Assembly (NCBI GenBank): GCA_013399855.1
Contig: VXAY01004946.1
Location: forward strand, 353,606-417,605
Source: Oxyruncus cristatus
Taxonomy: Eukaryota; Chordata; Aves; Passeriformes; Cotingidae
DNA: 64,000 bases
Direction of reading: 5' to 3'
The translations under genes and the position numbers were made by a program. Positions 12,001-25,409 of this stretch are shown piece by piece. Below the pieces are notes generated by a model. It saw only the letters and a list, made by a program, of their open reading frames with translations, searched no databases and was not told the DNA's origin. How positions within the stretch are numbered: the first letter of the stretch is position 1; the number at the start of each line of letters is the position of its first letter.

Positions 12001-14100
12001 TTTATTCAGTATTTAAACAGTCGGTACTGCTCTGTGAGCAGTGTTCATCAGTTTTCACTACTATGAAAGTAATCAGTAACAACTTTGATAGTCTAGTTCC
12101 AGAGGTTTGAAGAAAGGTCAGAACTTGACAGGACTTGAGGATTTAAGCCAGGTAGATGGTATGCAGCTGAACATAATACATTGTAATATCTGTTGAAGGG
12201 AACACCAAATATGGCAGAAGAGGTTGGTGACAATCAGAAATTCCTACAAGAAAGTTATTTCCTTCTAGTCTATTATGTCTGTAGTTTATAAGACTTGTTA
12301 TCTAAGACAATAAGGGGCAGCCCCTACCAAGATTTATACCCCAAAGTAAGGCTCCATACAAGCAGTTCCATCAACATAAAATATCTTAGTTACCTAGATT
12401 TAAATATAGCAAAAAAGGAAAATTATGTTCATGCAATCAAAATGTCCCTTTTATATGCACTTAGAAATGTTTTATTCCTCAACTATTAGAAAAGAAAAAT
12501 AAATAGAAAGAAGCAACAGCAACTTATTTATGGAATAATTTGTGATCCAATGGTTGCTGGGAAATACCCTCATGCTACTTTCCAGGTTGGTTTTGTCTTA
12601 AGTGAGGGTTCAGAAGCTAAACACAGACAAGTACACAACACAAAGAGTATTTAGCTGTGGCTGCATATATGACCCATGGCATTTGCCACACCAGGTAGTG
12701 AAATTTCATGGATCAGATTCTAATAAAGCTCTTTTCCATACCTGGTTCACTTGTTAAGGCAATCAATTTATTCTTTCAAATACAAACACTTTATAAAAAC
12801 ATGTGGCTTTAATAAAATACTGATTTTTTCTCACCACACAAATTAGGTTGGGCAGAGCCTCACACTGATGTGTCCAAGCAGTTTTGAACTGCATCCCACT
12901 GCTGCAGAACATATGTTTACACTTGACCATGTCAGGTTGCCAGAAGTATGATCAAGTTAACTACGAAACAAGGAACCAGTGTCAGAATCTCTAAATTGCT
13001 CTAAGCAGTTGATTTTTTCTAATTGCTAAGAAATGTAGACTACATATGATAGAAACACCCCAAGCTTATATATTTTGCTGTGGTGCGTATTTGAAAAACT
13101 GAAAACAAACACAATTTAATACCACCTTCACTTGGCTTTTTCTGTGGCTCAGCACTATGCAACTTTACATGTCTTTCATGTGTTATTTGTCTGTGATCAG
13201 GTTAACCAAGCACTGAAAGACTTTTTTTAACAAATTAATTCCCTTCCTATTGAAAATAAATCCTTCCTCTAGGCTTGATATCACTAGCACAGGTGATTAT
13301 CCATTGTTATCAAGATATTGTGACCAACGCTGGCAAGCTCTGGGGAAGGACAATAAAAAGAATTTTTTTTGAAGTATATTAGTAAAATGCAGTTCAGAAA
13401 TAACATCTGTTATATAAATAGATTTGCAATAAGTTCTCTTTCTTCTAATAGAGTAGGGGTCCTGTAAATCTTATTTCACATCTAATTCTTAAGAATAAAA
13501 TCCTGACAATATAAACCACAAGTTCCCTTTCAGTGTATTCTCACTTTTATAGAAAAGTTTCATTTTTTAAATGTTGTCTTTGCATATAAATTCAGATCTA
13601 CTTTACCAAATAGGTCCCTTTGGCAGAACACTGTATTGGCATGTTCTTTTTGTTTACAATAACATATTTAATATTACATTTTTTGCATTTAGAAGTTTTG
13701 AGTACTATGTACTTATAAAAATGTGAACTCAGAGGGAGAATCTACTGAATAGCTCACTAGGGTAATTTACAGTTATAGATACCCAACATTTTACAAAAAA
13801 AAGAGCAATATTATTCCTTACCTTCTGAGAAATACAACCTTGCTTTGGGCAGACCACTATTTTCATGTCTTAACATTTAGGCCTTTATCGTGAGCATGGG
13901 ATTTACTATTCAGTTTTCTGTGACCACTCTGGTTAATCTCATTCTCTAAACACAACAGCTTCCCTATATAAACACTAAAATGTGCATCTAATTTATGACT
14001 ACTTGTAGACTTGGAATTTGTTGAATTTATGTATTGAATTTATAGCATAAGAGAATAAAGTGTGTTGTCATCTGTGTGGATCAAAGCATTTCTTTGTTAG
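9034..14100. other. Large AT-rich stretch, probably intron or intergenic
   Basis: No repeat family was recognised across about 5 kb. It holds (CTAC)4 at 10009-10024 and a 21-bp tandem repeat near 10952. An open frame at 10504-10809 (+) begins in a pyrimidine run and is followed by AATAAA-like motifs near 10826-10836, but I found no compatible upstream exon. Some acceptor-like sites also occur (for example near 11233) without a chain I can support. Confidence 0.5.
10952..11003. repeat. 21-bp tandem duplication, about 2.5 copies
   Basis: Two adjacent 21-base units (10952-10972 and 10973-10993) share the frame 'acaaaataaaat.tttg..at' and differ at three or so positions. A third partial unit, acaaaataag, follows. 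The differences between copies point to an older duplication. Confidence 0.85.
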
Positions 14101-14184
14101 TAGAGCAAAGAGCGCTGCTGGTGATGAAACTGTATCTTCTGAGCAAGCCTTCTAAAAATTTAAAGCTGAAGAACTTATTCAGAG
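14101..14184 (+). CDS. Candidate internal coding exon (exon A of a proposed gene)
   Basis: The acceptor 'catttctttgttag' precedes 14101, and an alternative in-frame NAG lies 3 bases later. The donor AGAG|GTGAGG follows 14184. Only the frame that starts after two bases stays open; the other two frames meet a stop. It encodes 27 residues, including RALLVMKLYLLSKPSKNLK, which are leucine/lysine-rich and have no cysteine. CTG is the favoured Leu codon, unlike chance AT-rich frames. The exon leaves one base (G) over, which joins the first two bases of 32004-32068 to make GAA. Upstream exons were not found and may lie outside the window. I do not recognise the protein. Chance open exons of this size are not rare, so the support comes mainly from the three-exon agreement. 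Confidence 0.42.
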
Positions 14185-15478
14185 GTGAGGGAAAAGGACA
14201 TGGCAGAATTAAAACCAATAAGATGGTTTTATATATGGTCTAGGCTTTGTAAGTATAGACTACAGTGAAGTAGAAGAAATTCTGTTTTCTTTCACAGCAT
14301 TTTTATACTGACAACTGTCCTTGTTCTCTTGCTTCTTAAATATACAGTCCATGCTGCCAAGAGGTCCTATATTTTCAGTGACAGAGTGAATTCAGGGTTC
14401 TACTTTTCAGAGGTACTATTAGCACCAACAGTACTAAAGGTACTATTTCCAGATAAATAACTGAAAATCACAAGAATATCAAGAAAACTGTTGCAGGCTT
14501 TTTTCTCCTCATGAAAATGTTACTACAGAATTTTCCCGTATACTTATGCAAACCACACAGATGTCTATATTTTATAATACAGAGATATTTTTAGCCAATC
14601 TGTCATCCTTGCCTTATTGCACAAAGTAGTTCAACACAGACTACCACTTGCATGAAGATTTAAGAAACCTAACACCTGAATCAGAACTGTTAATATTTAC
14701 ATTCACAATCGCATTTGCTTTCAGGGTTTTGCAGGTGCTACTGCTAAAATGTAGGATATCAAAAGATGACACATGTTAGCAAACAAAGATAATATTTATG
14801 AAGTTATTTAATAGAGGATATGGTTAAGTGCAAGACTGCAAGACAAATTCAAGACAGAACTACATGAAGACATCTAAGCTAACTCTAAAAACTCATTGTC
14901 ACTAAGACAAAGTGGTGTAGTCATTAAACATGATGTTCTGCCTTGGCTGTGGCATGTCATTTGTCAGCCAAACTAATTTCCTTAGATGTAATTCCATAGA
15001 GATATGCACAGCTCTCTAACACTGACTGAACAAGACTGCCCTGTGCCAGCCTGGATATCTCTATGATGTTCCGCTTTGCTATAAAGACTGACACATAAGA
15101 TGAAACTTGAAGTTTGGTTCACTGTTAAATGTTTCACGGAACATGATAATTCACAGCTCTCACATAAAGTAGTAAGGTCTCTAATTCTGCAGCTCTAAAT
15201 CTAGGGCTAGGGAGAAATTCATTTATCCTAGTTAACCAAGCTGCTAAAAGAGAAAACATGTTTTGGCCTCGGATTCTGTCATGGGGGTGTGAGGAGAAGA
15301 GGTTATGTTTTGGGAAATAGTTTAGTCCAGTAGGTAACTTGAATAAGATAAGGTTCTATATTCTGAGTTTTGGGGCAAAAGAAGGGAAAAGAGTGTGCTC
15401 TTTTGAGTTCACTTTCTCTCATATCTGGATGTGATGAGACGTTTTCAGCTGGCACATACTAGATCCCCCTTTATTCCT
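14185..15478. other. AT-rich stretch (intron if the proposed gene is real)
   Basis: Nothing recognised. It follows directly from the candidate donor at 14185 and ends at the LTR. Confidence 0.5.
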
Positions 15479-16009
15479 TGTGATGGGTTGACCTTGGCTG
15501 ACCACCAAGTGCCCACCAAGCTGTTCTATCACTCCCCTCTCAGCAGGATAGGGGGGAGAAAATAATCTGAAGAATTTTTGGGTCAAGATAAAGGCAGTTT
15601 AAAAAAGAAAAGGCAAAGGCCACACATGGAAGCAAAGGTAAACAAAATTATTTTGTTCTCTACTTCTCATTAGCAGGTGATGACCAACCACTTCCTGGGG
15701 AGTAGGGCTTCAGTACTCCAGAAGACAAATGCAGCTTTTACTGCTGAGCAGATGCCATGTGGGATGGAATATCCCTTTGCTCAGTTTGGATCAGCTTTTC
15801 CAGCTGTGTTCCTTACCAAACTCTTGCTAACTCCTCAGTCTACTGTCCTTTGGAAGGGGGAAAGTTTGGAAAGATGGCTTTGGTTCTGTGCCAGCACTGC
15901 TCAGCAGTAGCCAAACACTGGTGTGTTAGCAACATCTTTCTATTACCAACACACAGCATGGTGGGCTGCCATGAGGAACTGTAACTCCATCCCAGACTGA
16001 ACCAGCACA
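15479..16009 (-). mobile_element. Solo LTR of an avian ERVL-like endogenous retrovirus
   Basis: The element starts TGTGATGGG and ends CCAGCACA, giving the TG...CA termini of an LTR over 531 bases. It closely follows an LTR family that is very common in birds. Landmarks are 'gggttgaccttggctgacca' at the left, 'tggaatatccctttg' near 15765, 'agcactgctcagcagtagcc' near 15893 and 'gtgtgttagcaacatc' near 15921. The U3 promoter part, read from the minus strand, lies on the right, so the LTR points left. I found no internal retroviral genes on either side, so it is probably a solo LTR left by recombination. The flanking 5-mers (ttcct and gccct) match only partly, so the target-site duplication has decayed or my edge is off by a base or two. 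Confidence 0.85.
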
Positions 16010-19000
16010 GCCCTGGAGAATTTGACGGGAATTCAAAATTTATTTCTGGAAGATTACTGACTGAAGCAACACTTCACTGGCTTTTATTAGAGCGGGGGAG
16101 GAGGTGTGTCCTAACTCTGAGAAATATTGATTTGTATGTTGCTTGTCTGAATGTAAACACAAATCTGACATGGTTCAATTGTACCATGTTTTTCGACAGA
16201 TCTCTGAATTCCTCAAAGGGCTATGAAAACTATTTTCCATACTTGAGAACAAGCAGGTGTATCTGCAACCGCATTCAAATGCACAGAATGAAAATGTAGA
16301 ATAGTATCACCTCCAGAAAAATACCAGTTCCTTCTTTCCCATATTAGGGAAACTTTTAATTTCAAGTGCTATTTCAGCCAAAATTTTTTTAAGGCTGAGA
16401 GATATAAAAATTTTCAGAGATGCTAATGAATGTGTGGCAAGTGCTATTGCCAACTCAACATCCGGCCCTCAAGAGGACTTCATAGTCACAAAAATAAAAC
16501 CATTTCCTTTAGTCCTGACAGCTGAAATCAGGTTCTGAAATCACCGTCCTATTGGAGGACTAGAGAACAATGAATTAATCTCTTTATTAACTCTTTAAAG
16601 GGCTAGGATGAAATACAGGTACACTTTCTTTCTGGCAATCCCAATAAAATAATTTCACAAGTTTTTTAAACTGTTAATGCTTATGTGGAGCCTGTTAGTA
16701 TATAAAGCACATGTAATCTAATGCATGCCAATGTCTATGGTGTTTGACTGCACATGGACAAGCTATTAAACAAGTTTGAGTATATCCACAAGAGCTGACC
16801 ATCCCGAAGTTGGATCAGTTACACAGGCAACAGGATAACTAATGTTACTTTTTCTAATATGACTTGAGGAAAGATCCATCTGCCGAAACAAAAACAAAAG
16901 GTAGATTTATGATGAATTCCTTAAGAGGTTGGTCTGGAAGAGTCACATAGCCTACCACAGAAAACAAATGAAAACATTGATGAACACACAGCATGTCATT
17001 ACAAAGCAATGTACATGTGTATATATAAATATATGTATGTATATAACCCAAAACATAGTTAAACTGCATTACTTATAGTGTCTTAAATTAGTAAACATTT
17101 GCATTGTACTGCAAAAGTACTCTGGAATAGCATGACAACGGATGGTAAATACAAGTCAAGGAAACCTCATGCTGCAAACTTTCCTGTAAAAAAAAAATAA
17201 ATAAAAATAATGGCAATTGACAGGCTGGTAAAATATGTGCTTCCACATCCATCAGCCATTATCTAACCACGGTCACCATATGTTCCCTAGCCTCTGGCAC
17301 ATCGGGCACCATTCCCTGCACATCTTCCCTTCATAATCTACCCCATCTGACTCACAAGTTCTGAAACTCAGGTTTTCTTTGTCTTTGATTTAATGAGGCT
17401 TATCTCCTGTTATGGTAAATGTGAGCAATTTTCTTCTCATCAGTCATACCTAATATATGAGTAACAAGTGGTAGTCTCTTACAGTATTTCAATGTGAAAA
17501 CAATGGTTTCTTAATATCTCATGTTTTTTCAATATGCAAGTTTCATAAGTGAATGGTAAAACATTTCACATCAGCTAGTAACGTTAATTTTTTTACACTT
17601 TTCAGAAGTCTGACTGTTGTTTTTTTGCTACGATTGCTAAGTTGAATGCAAATTACTCTTCTATGTAATATTTTACTCACTGATTTGAATTCTCAGCTGT
17701 CTTTTGGGCTTGGACAGAAATGGCAAGAAAATGTTCCAGAATTTTAGATGTCAGAAACAACTTTTGACGTTGTATGGTTTTAGATCTAAATTGTTTATTT
17801 TTCCTGCTGTTCTTCAAATTCCCCACACATTGTTGCAATAACCCAGAACATTCAATACTTCAAAGTGTATACATATATCACTATTTTTTTGGCTCTCCCT
17901 ATGCAAATTACATCCCATAGGTTTCTACTAGAGCTGGTTCTTATGAGGTTTCTTGGCTACAAATAAAAAGGATTTGGTCGTACTATGAATTCTAGCTAAT
18001 CTCTGTCTACAGGTGAAACCAATTAATCTTGTTTTAGCCTTATATGATTTTGAGTAGCTCTTACATAAGGCATGAATAATAAATACTTGTTTTTCTAAAC
18101 TTTTCTGGATCTTAATGTTACTTCATCAGCCAGAGGTTTTCTGCCTTGGATGCAAGCTTCAGAACACAATCCAAAAAAATATTTTGCAAGGGTGCTGCTA
18201 ACGTGTTTACACAGCAATTTTTACAGGGAACAAAACAACCAGGAGGGAATATGGGCATATATTCTGTCTTTGCTTTTTTCCCCAGACTTCCTAGTCACAC
18301 AAGAAACTTACGAAATATCTGGATGAGAGGCCTCTCATTTTATGTTATTTGTATGTTATTTATTTAGACTTAACATTTAACAATGTCATCACTTCATCTT
18401 CAGCTCTATGCTTTCTCTTATGCTTTCTTTATTAAAAAAAACAAACAAACAAACAACAAACAGCTATTACTAGAACACAGCTAGATTTCACTTCTCTTTA
18501 TGGATAGCTGAAGGATGCTCTGTACCATAGCCTTTTATCCTTACTTTGATAGAATAAACCAGCAAGTTTTCACAGATGTTTCCACAATTTCTCTCAGGCT
18601 AAATGAATGGACAAAAATAAGTAGGGATTAGCAATGATGATCTTTGCTGCAAGTAACTTAGTACTCAGATCAAACACAACAGTTTGTCCTTTAATTGTAC
18701 ATAACATATCTGTATTTCAGAATATGGGAAAACTTCTAAGTCTTCAAGTTTCCATTTTTCTCTTTCAGCCTGCCTGCATAATGATTTAGGGAAATCATGT
18801 TCAATAGTTCTAAAAAATATTCTGTATTTGAAATTATTTATCCATATTGTTAAGTGGAAAAGAAATGTCTGACTGAATAGCACAACAAGTCTGTATCTGA
18901 GAAGAAAATTCTTTATCTTGGTCTGTGACTGTTGTCAAAAAGCAGAGATGTCCTTCAGCTCAAGCGTTTTTCACTGGGCTGCTCTGTTAGTATATCACTA

Positions 19001-19464
19001 GACCATAATGTGGACTTCTAATCAGACAGAGGCCTAAAAGTATGCTGCATGTCTTTTTCTACTGACAGAAGAAGATCCCAGCAGGGAGGAAGCTATAGTC
19101 AAATGCTTCATTTGGTTATAAATAAAGGATTGAAAAAGTTCTCCATTCTTGACAGATCCATTGATTTCCTGAATTTTTGGCAGGTTTGTTATGGCAGATG
19201 TGCTCAGTAGAAGTGTAGGATATGCTTTTAGCTACTTACAGATTTTTGGAAGCTGCTGTTTCTGCTAAGTTATTCAGTTTAGGACTGGAAACCTGCATTT
19301 TATAATAAAACTTGATGACATCTGTCACAGCTTGATGAATTATGTTGAGGTAGTAACTTAAGTCCTCTAGTATGAATAAATAACAGTGTGATAGTTTGTG
19401 TGTAATGTTACCATCTATCCAAAGGCTAAAATCAGTTTTCTATCAAATTTTGAATGGAAAAAGG
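16010..19464. other. AT-rich stretch, mostly featureless
   Basis: It holds a TA/TG-rich patch near 17011-17046 and an (AAAC)n-like run at 18434-18461. No exon or mobile element was recognised. Confidence 0.55.
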
Positions 19465-19652
19465 CTCCAAATGGGTATAAGGACAAACATTTTCACCGCA
19501 AGCACAGTCAAGCATCGGAACACATTTCCCAGAGAAGCTCGTACAGCCTCGTTGGACATTTTCAACCTAGACTGGGTAAAGCCTTGAACAATGTGGTCTG
19601 ACCCTGCTTTGAGGACCTCTTGTGGTCCTTTTGAATATACTTATGATTTGGT
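19465..19652 (+). mobile_element. CR1 LINE, degraded 3' fragment
   Basis: The order of motifs matches the CR1 3' UTR: 'aaacattttcaccgcaag', then 'cagagaagctcgtacagcc', then 'ctgaccctgctttgagga', ending near 'gaatatacttatgattt' in place of the perfect tail octamers. The element is short and diverged. Its start is uncertain by about 20 bases. Confidence 0.75.
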
Positions 19653-21829
19653 AAAAAATATTCTATTCTTGATTTAGAAAAATTGGTGTATTATTTTTGC
19701 TCCATGGAATTTCTAAGTTAACTGCACATCATCTTAATCAGATGTTAGTTAATATGGCACATCCAATAAATGACTCTATAATTTTAACTACCCCAGCTCT
19801 TTTTTTAGATTTAATATCAGAAGACATTTAAAAATTTATATAAAAACTTGAGATGGCTTTCCCCCTAATCTGTAATTCTTAAACTTTGGCAACTAAACTG
19901 CTTGAGACATGATGAGGAAGGAAGTACACTAAAATACCAGAATTTTATTGAGAATCTAGTTTCAGTCTACAATTTTACGGACTTTCTGATGCCAATCCAA
20001 AGAAACAATTACTTACAATTCTTTTTATCATAGTTGGTAATTCAATGCTCTAAGAAGATGAATTAATCAGAGAAAGACAAGATTAGAGTATAAGAGTAGC
20101 CATGACTACAAAACAACATTCACATGACTTGAGATGTCTCCAGAAATAAGACTGAATTCAGACACAGCAGAGTGACAGAGAATGGAGAGGAATTTATTTT
20201 TTTCTTGAAGAAAATTTTTAGCAGCAACAGTAGTAGACAACACTATCAAAATTCCAAAATATATTGCGTTACTGTGTACTCTAAAGGCAAGGAGATAAAA
20301 ATATTTTTATAGCAGTCCTTCAGAGACAGAAAGAGAAGCAGAACACTATATATGCCTTAATTTGTAACAATTCTGCTTTCATCTACCAGCTTCACCTGTA
20401 AATTGTCCAAAGCTGTCATCCAGTTGAGAATTAAAAAGAATGTTTTACAGAGCTGGCATTGAAAGGCTAGAATTTTGGGTGGATTGTAGGAGTTTAAATG
20501 AGTTTGTAGTGTCAAGGAATCATACACTAGTTTAGTGTATGTGACCCAAAGTTCTCTCTAGATAGTGAATTTCTCAAATAATGATGGAGTATACTAAAAC
20601 CTACTGAAATATGAAAAAAATAGACTCAGGCTTTTGGAAGAAATTACTTTGGTTCACATGAAAAGTAAACTGGATTTACCCAAGAATTTTGCTTTTGATT
20701 AAGACAGAACAAAAGGGAAATATATACCAAGCATTCACAATCTGTTTAATTTTTCATACTTTAACTATAAACTAAAGAGGAATATGACAGTGATCCTTAT
20801 CATTGGCTAGCTTGAGGCAAATTCTCTTTGTGATCCTAAAATCGGGTAACTTCTAAGTATTAATTTAGAACTAAACTTGTCTGCTGAATTAAAAAAAAAT
20901 GTATTTTCAATGCCAGTAGTAATTTAGGACCTATTTTGTGGAAGTTTTGTCATGTGTCCAATGAAGATAACTATCTAGTAGATTTTATAGGAGTCCTTAG
21001 GCTTGTAATTTTCATTGCAAACTCCGTCAGTGGGTACCTGTTTGTCATAATTAGCTGCCAACAGATGCACCTAACATTAGCATCTAGCAGTAACTTTCAG
21101 AAGTTGCTCCACACACCAAAACAAAAAGGGAAACAAGCAAACAAAAACCACAAGCAAACAAACAAAAAATGGGAAGAAAATTTCCAGTTTATATCAAATT
21201 AACCGCATTACTCTGAGTTTGGCAAATGTAATAATTTCTCTGGGCATGCCCACAGGTAGGTTGCATGCAAGTATATTAGTCTTCAGGGTTTCAGTATACC
21301 ACAGATAAATAAAAATACTGATTCTTGTCCTAAAAAGCAGTTAGCTGAGGTGGAGCTGGGAACAAGTGCCAAAGCTTTCAACAGCCAAAGTCCCTACAAA
21401 CTGCTTCATGCAGTTTCTATAAGTGTAGGTGTGAAAAGTGTATTTCTGGTATCCTTTCCAGGAAAGCAGACACCTTAACGCAAACACCCCATGTAGGAAT
21501 GATTCAGATCAGAAGTCTTCCTTCTCTCAAAGCCCATAATAATCTTTGGGGACAACAATCCATGATGCAAAGGACGCTATGAACATAATTTCTTACAATC
21601 ACACTGAGACAAATTACAAGAAGAGGTGAAGACGCTGACTACAGTGTCCAGGCAGACTGATCCATTTGCACTTGGTCACCCAACTTGTATGTTCATGAAG
21701 GGCAGGTGATATTTTGAACTATTCTGTCATCTTACATGTTGCTATAGACCAATAAGGCAATGACTGTTTGGTGAAGGTAGGTTATTTCCGGAGAGTACAA
21801 AGGGTGTTAGCCTGTGAGTTTATGAAGAT
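19653..21829. other. AT-rich stretch, nothing firm
   Basis: It includes an A/C-rich low-complexity run at about 21116-21172. A donor-like CACAG|GTAGGT occurs at about 21254, without a convincing exon upstream. Confidence 0.5.
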
Positions 21830-22640
21830 TGCCTGCGCTGTGGGATGCTGTGCTTCCTGGGGCACACTCGATGCTGATGTAATGGGCTCCTCCTAGATTA
21901 CACTGTAACTCTCACCCTGCCAGGCACAGGGACTAAGACTACCAGGTACACCTCAAACTGCACGACTCTATAAACTTGCCATGAGTTCAGCTGGTACAAA
22001 GGCATAAGGGAACTTGTCGGTCCACGGCAAGAACAACAGAATAAAACAACCTGTTAGAAAACAAACCAGCTTATCAGTAGAGTGGGCCTGTATTTATGAT
22101 GTTTTAGGAAAAGTGATGCCTCTCCCCTTGTTCTTTTCCTCACTTTCCTCAGCAAGCTGGCTTTCTCCTTCTGGTGCAGCACTGTCCTCCTTTATGGTCA
22201 AAAAAGCCAGAATGCTGCAATTGCCTTACCTGGATCCTGCAGCCACAGCCATGGGCCCAGAAGTTCTATTTAAGCTCAGACCTGGGACTGAACTATAGGA
22301 GTACTGGTGTATAGTTTAGCCAAACTATGGCTGGTGGGAGACTGTGTTGATCTAGCAGCAACTTGTAGGTTGACTCCCTTGCCTCATTGCTATTTGCCTG
22401 CCAAGTGACTGCTGGACCTGATCCTGACCAACAGACTGACTTCCAGTCTTGACTTCAGACCTACCTCCTCACTGTGCTCGTGATCTGCACTGTCCTGGTT
22501 GCCACTCATAAGTCAGACCCACTCCCTGGTTACCCTATGTGAACCACTGCTGTTCCCACCCCTCATCCCAGAGGGGAACAGCTGTTTTGCGCTGATCCCT
22601 GAAGTCCCTGATGTATTTTATGTTCCAGTGTGAATTTAGA
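21830..22640. other. GC-elevated block, possibly an old LTR-type repeat
   Basis: Base composition changes from the AT-rich surroundings to a balanced, CTG/CCT-rich sequence. A 'tatttaagctcagacctggg' motif (22268-22287) looks like a TATA box with an LTR-style start, followed by pyrimidine-rich CTG/ACC phrases of the kind seen in avian LTR R-U5 regions. I could not match it to a named family, and no clear TG...CA ends or target duplications were found. It could also be unique regulatory DNA. Confidence 0.3.
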
Positions 22641-22844
22641 TCTGCAGTGCCTGTGCTGACAGGCTGTCAGACACCCAGCTCCAGAGCTTGTGCTCAGAGC
22701 AGTTCCTCAGAGAAGAATTCTTCAAGGAGGGATCCTCAGGCAGTTCCTTGGTCAGTGCCACCAAAACAGATAGGGACACCAGTGTTTCCAGTTTCTGGGC
22801 CAGCAATAATTTTGGAAAAGTGTTTTCAAAACCAGTTGCAGTGT

Positions 22845-22930
22845 CTTGGGTTTGGTTTGGGTTTTTTTTTGACACAGGTTTGGTTTGGGTGTTTTTGTCT
22901 GGGGTTTGTGTGGGGTTTTTTTTGACACAG
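22845..22930. repeat. G/T-only low-complexity tract with an internal duplication
   Basis: The plus strand is nearly pure G and T. The words 'gggtttttttt' plus 'gacacag' occur twice about 55 bases apart (around 22858-22877 and 22913-22930), so the tract grew by an imperfect tandem duplication as well as slippage. Confidence 0.8.
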
Positions 22931-25409
22931 AGCTTTTGTGAGGAATTTTGTCAATCTGTTCTGGTTTTAAAAAAGAGCTCATGACATTTCCGATGCATTT
23001 GGCCATTGTTAAGGCTTGACATTCAGTCTTTCCTGAGCAGGCTAGTTTTGCCTCTCAGTGCTGCAAAGGGATGGTACCTGCTGTATTCCTATCGACATTT
23101 AAGAAAATGCTTCCATAGCACAAGCAGAAGTGGGAAGGGAATGGAAAGAAAGGCTCTATTACAGAAGCACCGGCAGGAGCTTGCAGTGCATATGAACATA
23201 GGTTCTCAGCCACTGCCACTGTGTTTGATTAAAACTTTTAAAAGGTGATTTTTATGCTCAGTGTTTCTATTACAGGTCTGTAAAACAGCCTGAGTTTGTT
23301 TGCCTGTGAACTGGGTTAAAAAATAAACTTGCAAATCCAAGTGCTGGCATGAACAAGCAGTGCTAATCTATCTCTACTATGTAACCCTATCATATATCAC
23401 TTACTGATCTGCCCAGGCAAAATTTTTCTTTGTATAACAGGCATCTGCTTCCAGAGTGGTCCATGACAAGCCCTCTGGGAATTCTTGGTAATTACACTAA
23501 AGGCTGCAGCATTAAACACATCCTAAAATATCAAGCAAGATTTTGTATTATTTAAGGTACCGTGTTCTAGTAGCTACTTTCATAACTCATAAGTGAATAA
23601 CTTCTTTGATAATTCATCTGTAAGTCCTTAGCATAATTGGCTATTTGCAAAGTGATGGATTTTATTGGAGATTGTAATTTGTGGATTTAAGCAGCCTAAG
23701 ATTGTGTGGTGAGTTATGAAAATTCTGAATTTAATGTCTGGTGCCTGTAAGATGAGCAATTGTCTCCATGGGAAGCTGGAGAACTGCAAATCATCATACT
23801 GTGGCTTAATCTACTTATGTTCTGCTCTCCCTTTCCTCATAAATAAAGCGATGTCTTTTAAGCCAGCTGATTCGTACTTCTGAGCAGGGAATGTCAATTC
23901 AATGTTTTTGTTAGGACACCTCCTTTCTTTTTCCCTGATGACTAGGTAGGACTAGACGTTGTTTACTGGTAACATTAAAATTTGAACCCAGCCCTGGGTC
24001 CTATGAAAAAAAAGCCTAGCAGGCCTTCCGTCGTGGACCTAAAGCTCAGGTATTAATATTACTAGGAAGCCCTTTACTATCTTTGGAAGACCCACATATT
24101 TGAAAAAGGGCATCTTTCATCAACAAGGGTTTTTATTTGGTAGGCCTGGACACCTCTGCCCTTTGAGTACTTAATTATCTCCATGTTATTCTCTTAATTA
24201 AGAATGCAGAAAGAGGGTGGCATTCCTCACTATACTTGCCATCTGGTGTGAAAATGTGATTTGTTTTTTCTTTTCTATTGTACTCAATCCTTTTGAAGTC
24301 AAGGAGTGAGTTTAAAATGTTTTCAAATATCTATAAAGGAAATCACAGTTGTGATGGTATTGTGTTAACACCAGTGATTTTAGAGAAATATCTTCCAAGT
24401 TATTCTCTTTGTTTCCAGTTCAAGATTCTTGATGAAACCAACTGTAAATATGCATAACATAAGTGGTTTCGGGGTATTTTAGGAGTTCAACTGTGTACTG
24501 GGCAAGGAAGATGTCAAACCAAATTAAGAAGATTCGAAGATTAAATCTCAGTCTCTTGCTGCAGATGGTGAATGGTATCACCTGGAGCTTTGTGTCCTTT
24601 TTTTACCTCTCCTGCCTTCTTCCCACTAGGTTTATTAAGACAACTTGTTGGCTACAGCTTTAGCATGTACATTACCTATACATCGTATTATTTTCTAGCC
24701 AATGGGTAGCATCATTGAATGACCATGTAAATGTCTGTTTTGAACTTGGGTCAGTATAAAAATACAAGAAAATACCCTTAACAGTTTTCCAGGAAAACAA
24801 GTAAAAAAGATATTGTAGACATAGCCTTAGGTTTCAAATTCTTCAAATAAGGGATTATGAATTACTTTGTTTTCATAACTCCGACAGTTGAATAATTTAT
24901 CTAAATACTAAGATGATTTCAAAAAGTTGGAAACTAGTACTAAGAGACACCTGCAGAAAGCCACAGTAAACAAAAGAGGGCTATTGTTTTATAACTAAGT
25001 AACGACAAAGTAATTTATATTGGTTGTATTTTATAAGCTGGTAGTGCTAGTTTAATTTCTATTGAATGTTACAAAAAATATGACAAGCGTATTTTCGTTT
25101 TCTTTTTAAATACTACTCTTGTGGAGGCAAAAAATAAAGTGGTCATCTGCTGGAAAATAAACAAAATGCTTCTTCATGAGATGAGATGTAATTATAGAAA
25201 ATAGAGACACACCTCATATAAATTCCAAGACTAATAATACTGAGAAAAAAAGAAAAAAATACTGTTTATTACAACATAAATACTAGTTACAACATGTAAG
25301 CATTCAATCCCTTCTTTTTGATGCCATTAGTACTAGGGTATTTAGCCACTCTTTTGTTTGGAATCATGAAATATTGTTGCAAAACCATATTAGAATATGT
25401 TTTTGAAAC
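22931..25409. other. Non-coding stretch, nothing recognised
   Basis: No mobile element, RNA gene or supported exon was found. It is ordinary AT-rich sequence. Confidence 0.55.
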
